From Clostridiales bacterium (GTDB lineage Bacteria > Bacillota > Clostridia > Saccharofermentanales > Saccharofermentanaceae), in NCBI GenBank assembly GCA_017615755.1, contig JAFZZM010000066.1:1-54273 (forward strand): a stretch of DNA of 54,273 nucleotides, given 5' to 3'. How positions within the stretch are numbered: position 1 is the stretch's first letter; each line of letters begins with the position of its first letter. Positions 50,993-54,273 of the stretch are shown here, piece after piece. Made by a program: the position numbers and the translations under genes. Under the pieces are notes generated by a model. The model saw nothing but the letters and a program-made list of their open reading frames with translations. It was not told the origin of the DNA and searched no databases.

Positions 50993-52063
50993 CTATTTGA
51001 TTCCCGATCGGGAAATACCTTCCACCAGATACTGTTCTCCGTAAAGGAAGATCAGAAGCGGCGGAACCATGAATATAAACGAAGCGGCAAAGGCCACACC
51101 GACCTCGGACGCATTGATCTGCGAAAGGAATACCGACAGCGGCTGCTTGCCTGCATCCTCGAGGAGGATCAAGGGCTGCTCGACCATATTCCAGTAGTCG
51201 ATAAACAGCAGGATCGCCATCGCGTAGATCGCACTCTTACACATCGGCAGACATATCTTCGTGAAGATATTCCACTCATTGGCGCCATCGAGCTTGGCCG
51301 CCTCGATATAGGAAGACGGGATCTGGCGCATGTATTTACTTAGTAGGAAGATACTGAACGTCGAGAATATACCCGGCAGTATGATCGCCCACCAGGTGTT
51401 ATAGATCCCCAGTTTATTGGCGATCAGGTAGTTCGGCACCAAAGTTACCTGGAAAGGCATGAGCATCAGGATGACGTACGAGAAGAAAAGCACTTCTCTT
51501 CTCTTTTTCCTGTATCTTGCAAAGCTGTACGATGCCAGACATCCGACCAGGATCTGTCCCAGCACGATCGGTACGACCAGTGCAACAGAGTTCCAAAACT
51601 TAAGAAGATAAGTCGGGCTCAAGAACAAGAGTGTCTTATACTGGCTGAATGAAACCGAATCCGGGATCATCTTCAGCTTCGGTGTAGAAGAAAGATATGT
51701 CTTCGTCTCGGCCGAAGCGGAAGAAAGGCTGTTATAGACCGCGCTGTAGTTCGTCTTGATCTCATCGGTAGACATGAACGAGTCAAGGATCGTCAGTACG
51801 ATCGGCATCAACGCAAAGATCGCTACCAATGTCGCAAGAAAAAGTCCCAGAGCAGTCCAGATACGGCTTGTCACTTTTCTGACCTTCGCCTGACGTCTGG
51901 CTACGGCTCTTCCCTTTTCATGACGCTTCTCGATTTCTTCTTCGGAAAGACGTACGATCTCGACTTCTTTCAGTTCACGGATGGATGCATGCTCGTGCTC
52001 GCCTTCTTCGTGAAAAGCACTGTCGTTTCTTATCTGCAGTGGAGTAATTGCGTTCTTCTTCAT
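50993..52063 (-). CDS. Sugar-type ABC permease, MalG class
   Basis: A 356-residue inner-membrane permease. Six helices start near residue 80, and the ATPase-docking EAA loop is visible as YIEAAKLDGANEWNIFTKI. The ~70-residue N-terminal cytoplasmic extension (Glu/Arg-rich, HEEGEHEHASIRELKEVE) is not typical of the family, which usually has about 280 residues. GGAGGAG lies just before the ATG at 52063, 3 bp after the previous stop. Confidence 0.92.
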   Translation of the reverse strand: MKKNAITPLQIRNDSAFHEEGEHEHASIRELKEVEIVRLSEEEIEKRHEKGRAVARRQAKVRKVTSRIWTALGLFLATLVAIFALMPIVLTILDSFMSTDEIKTNYSAVYNSLSSASAETKTYLSSTPKLKMIPDSVSFSQYKTLLFLSPTYLLKFWNSVALVVPIVLGQILVGCLASYSFARYRKKRREVLFFSYVILMLMPFQVTLVPNYLIANKLGIYNTWWAIILPGIFSTFSIFLLSKYMRQIPSSYIEAAKLDGANEWNIFTKICLPMCKSAIYAMAILLFIDYWNMVEQPLILLEDAGKQPLSVFLSQINASEVGVAFAASFIFMVPPLLIFLYGEQYLVEGISRSGIK

Positions 52064-52066
52064 GCC

Positions 52067-52990
52067 TTACTCCTCCGTATCCCGGCCAAGCCGGTTCTCT
52101 GCGATGAACAGTGCACCTACGATGATGATCATGGCGATACACATGATGATCGCCGCAGCAGTCAGCTTCGCATTATCCAGATGCGTAAACATGTTGTTCA
52201 TGAAGTTCTGAAGCATGTAGAGCGCATCGACCGGATAGTCACCGGTAAGAAGATAAACTTCACGGAAGATCTTAAAGGAGTTGATCAAGGACATGATCCC
52301 GACGAAGAAGATCGTCGGCCAGAGGTACGGAAGCTTGATGCTGAAGAATCTTCGAAGTGCATTTGCGCCGTCCATCTTCGCAGACTCGAGCTGTTCCTGC
52401 GGAACCGCGGAGATCGCGGAAATAAAAAGCACCATGTTATACCCCAGGTTCTTCCACAAGAACAAGATCAGGATGACCAGTCGGGACCAGTCGGACTTCA
52501 TCCAGTCGATCTTATCGATCCCGAACCATCCCATGTAGGTATTCATGGCACCGTTATAACTGAACATGACCTGCCAGATCAGAACGATGGAAGCAACCGG
52601 AACCATCATCGGGTTCAGCATGATGCTTCGGAAAGCGCTCTTTCCCGGAAGCTTGGAGCTTAGGAGCAAGGCCAGCAGCAGTGACAGAAGTACTGCCAGC
52701 GGTACGGCAAGGCCGGCAAAGATCATGGTATTTTTTGCTGCACTTCGGAAAGCCTGATTGTTCCAGACATTAACGTAGTTATCAAAGCCGACGAATTCGG
52801 AATTGGTTGCGCTTCTCTGGAACGACTGAACCAATACGATCAGCATAGGTCCGAAGAAGAAAAGTAAAACACCGAGAAAACTCGGAGTCAGATAACCTGT
52901 AAAAATGAACCACTCACGGACGCTCTTCTTGCGTCTTCCTTTAATCCGTCTTTTTCGTACTTCATCCGGGTTATATTCATGTGCGGCCAT
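52067..52990 (-). CDS. Sugar-type ABC permease, MalF class
   Basis: A 307-residue inner-membrane permease with six helices and the EAA loop QEQLESAKMDGANALRRFF. It pairs with the MalG-type gene just downstream. AAGGAA precedes the ATG. It is separated from the solute-binding gene by 308 bp that contain hairpins. The cognate ATPase is not in the window; in this class it is often a shared MsmK-like protein encoded elsewhere. Confidence 0.92.
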   Translation of the reverse strand: MAAHEYNPDEVRKRRIKGRRKKSVREWFIFTGYLTPSFLGVLLFFFGPMLIVLVQSFQRSATNSEFVGFDNYVNVWNNQAFRSAAKNTMIFAGLAVPLAVLLSLLLALLLSSKLPGKSAFRSIMLNPMMVPVASIVLIWQVMFSYNGAMNTYMGWFGIDKIDWMKSDWSRLVILILFLWKNLGYNMVLFISAISAVPQEQLESAKMDGANALRRFFSIKLPYLWPTIFFVGIMSLINSFKIFREVYLLTGDYPVDALYMLQNFMNNMFTHLDNAKLTAAAIIMCIAMIIIVGALFIAENRLGRDTEE

Positions 52991-53093
52991 CAGCAGGTTC
53001 CTTCGTTACATATATTTAGAGACAGAACATCATATATTAAGGACATTCTATCATAAGAGTTTTAGTTTGTATTCTAATAAATGAGGAGGGGGT

Positions 53094-53271
53094 GGGAGCG
53101 AGGGGGGTGATCCTCGCTCCCGGGGTATGAAAGTAAATAGAAGATAGTAAAGGTTCTCATTCTATTTGATCGAGGGGAGAATGGGTTTGGAGGATGCTCT
53201 CCCTTCGACAATTTTATTCTCGCATTCGGGGATGACTATCAAGTGACCTTTAAGTGACAGAATTGTCACTT
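53094..53271 (-). other. Hairpins between solute-binding and permease genes
   Basis: The 308-bp gap between 52990 and 53299 has no gene. It holds AAGTGACA-GAAT-TGTCACTT (53252-53271), 28 nt past the solute-binding stop codon, and GGGAGCGAGG/CCTCGCTCCC (53094-53103 and 53112-53121). None has a T run on the minus strand. Such elements between a malE-type gene and its permeases commonly stabilise the upstream message or thin out read-through, giving more binding protein than permease. Confidence 0.6.
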
Positions 53272-53298
53272 TCCCGAAAGCGCCTGTAACTCCTGCAT

Positions 53299-54273
53299 TT
53301 AGCGCTCGTTTACGATCGTTTTTACCTTGTCCTGAATGATCTTTGCGATCTGATCGGCAGGACGCTGGCCGGCAAAGAAAGCGGCCACTTCTTCGTTCAC
53401 GACATCCATAACGACCTGGTCGGCTCCAATACTCTTGGTGACGCGCTCGATCGTCTTTCTCAGGCTGTCGATATCCGCTTCTTTCATATCAAGCGGATAC
53501 GGATCGTTTCCGTCAAAATCGTAGAATTCTTCCGGATTTTCTTTCCATCTCTTCTTGTCTTCGTTGTATTCATCTATCTCTGCTTTCGCCATGGTAGTAA
53601 ACGCATCGCGGTGGATCGGGAAGCCGCCGCCGTAATCACACAGTTTATCCTGCATTTCTTCCTCAAAAAGGAAACGGATAAAGTCCCAGGCATCCTCTTT
53701 GTAATCTGATGCCGCCGAGATCGCAAGCGAGCGTGTGGCATACGCGCCAAGTCCGCTCTTTCCGTCGGAAGGGGCACCGATGATCGTGACCTTGCCTTTC
53801 CGTTTGGAAAGGGTCTCCATATACTCCCGGAAACCACTCAGATACAACGTATCCATAGCGATCAGATCATTCTCGAATCTATCCTCATCCTCGATCTTTC
53901 CACTCATCACCGCTTCCTGATAAAGCATCGGGTCGTCATATGCGATCTCTTCATTACCATACTTCTTACAGATCTCCAGAAGCTTCATAAACGATTCGCC
54001 GTCAAAGGAGACCTTTTTCTGATCGTAATCGATGAAATCATACAGGTTCGCATCGAGGATGCTTCCCAGCATATCTTTTCTGCTATAGTACGAATCAAAT
54101 ACAGACATCTTGTCCGGGAGATTGGAAAAAACCTGGTCGAATTCAGCGTAAGTCCAGCTGTCCCTGTCTCCTACCACATCTTTGTTGGCGACGTAACCTT
54201 GGACATAGAATGTCAGTGGGATCTGGTAAAGCTTGTTATTTATCTCGAAGGAACGGAATACATTGTCGAAGTA
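53299..54273 (-). CDS. ABC solute-binding protein (5' end beyond the window)
   Basis: The reading frame runs through the right edge without a start: the in-frame codons at 54178-54273 (FDNVFRSFEINNKLY and on) continue the homology to the solute-binding domain at 20654 (FDNVFRACETDGKMF there). A GTG at 54177 is therefore internal. At least 324 residues are present, ending in VNER. Shared landmarks are SWTYAEFDQVFSNLPD, AWDFIRFLFEEEMQ and FPIHRDA. It is the binding protein of the downstream permease pair; the substrate is probably a carbohydrate by family. The N-terminal architecture (plain or propeller fusion) cannot be seen. Confidence 0.9.
   Translation of the reverse strand, partial: YFDNVFRSFEINNKLYQIPLTFYVQGYVANKDVVGDRDSWTYAEFDQVFSNLPDKMSVFDSYYSRKDMLGSILDANLYDFIDYDQKKVSFDGESFMKLLEICKKYGNEEIAYDDPMLYQEAVMSGKIEDEDRFENDLIAMDTLYLSGFREYMETLSKRKGKVTIIGAPSDGKSGLGAYATRSLAISAASDYKEDAWDFIRFLFEEEMQDKLCDYGGGFPIHRDAFTTMAKAEIDEYNEDKKRWKENPEEFYDFDGNDPYPLDMKEADIDSLRKTIERVTKSIGADQVVMDVVNEEVAAFFAGQRPADQIAKIIQDKVKTIVNER

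Overview
The window looks like chromosomal DNA of an anaerobic, fermentative Gram-positive bacterium, most likely a Clostridia member of the gut or rumen type. This is an inference. It rests on GGAGG-type ribosome binding sites, many Cys-anchored lipoproteins, DUF4214 and DUF6472 proteins, a complete Na+-pumping oxaloacetate decarboxylase operon and the absence of outer-membrane components. About 31 protein genes, one tRNA and two gene remnants can be supported.

Layout. 1-5450: a dispersed repeat (cut by the window edge), an ABC exporter, an acidic YcxB-like membrane protein, tRNA-Val(CAC), a flavodoxin remnant, a second repeat copy and two tandem zinc-ribbon membrane paralogs. 5548-10673: a six-helix membrane protein, a c-di-GMP phosphodiesterase and two CobW-type GTPases, the second with duplicated His/Cys metal clusters. 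10794-15420: a secreted DUF4214 surface protein and a mosaic lipoprotein. 15622-20652: a co-directional cluster of polyphosphate polymerase (VTC fold), DUF4956 membrane protein, secreted beta-helix protein, response regulator and histidine kinase. 20654-28281: three large lipoproteins on the minus strand (one solute-binding fusion and two paralogs of unknown family). 28365-28691: third repeat copy. 28837-32226: the oadA-oadG-biotin carrier-oadB operon. 32227-33005: a gene-free block holding a promoter bracketed by an 18-bp inverted repeat, a decayed DUF4214 fragment, a 53-bp tandem repeat and a very large nested hairpin. 33006-37349: a 1447-residue InlB-repeat/DUF4214 surface protein. 37512-42173: AraC regulator, DUF6472 protein and a heterodimeric ABC exporter. 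42594-45206: a sugar-isomerase-like TIM barrel fused to an acyl-CoA synthetase. 45387-47258: a GGDEF-EAL protein. 47389-48033: a HAD phosphatase. 48040-54273: a minus-strand operon of solute-binding protein (cut by the right edge), two sugar-type permeases, a membrane-fusion protein and a MacB-like protein.

Most promising observations. A 9-bp word (AAAAGCACT) occurs at least 18 times in 54 kb, against about 0.4 expected, in both orientations and all reading frames. A three-copy repeat of about 330 bp carries several hairpins. A core promoter for the decarboxylase operon sits exactly between 18-bp inverted arms, and the 11-bp core of those arms recurs at the promoter of the giant surface protein. 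A probable small RNA gene diverges from the AraC promoter. The polyphosphate/DUF4956/beta-helix/two-component cluster and the isomerase-synthetase fusion are the best protein-level candidates for unexplored biology.
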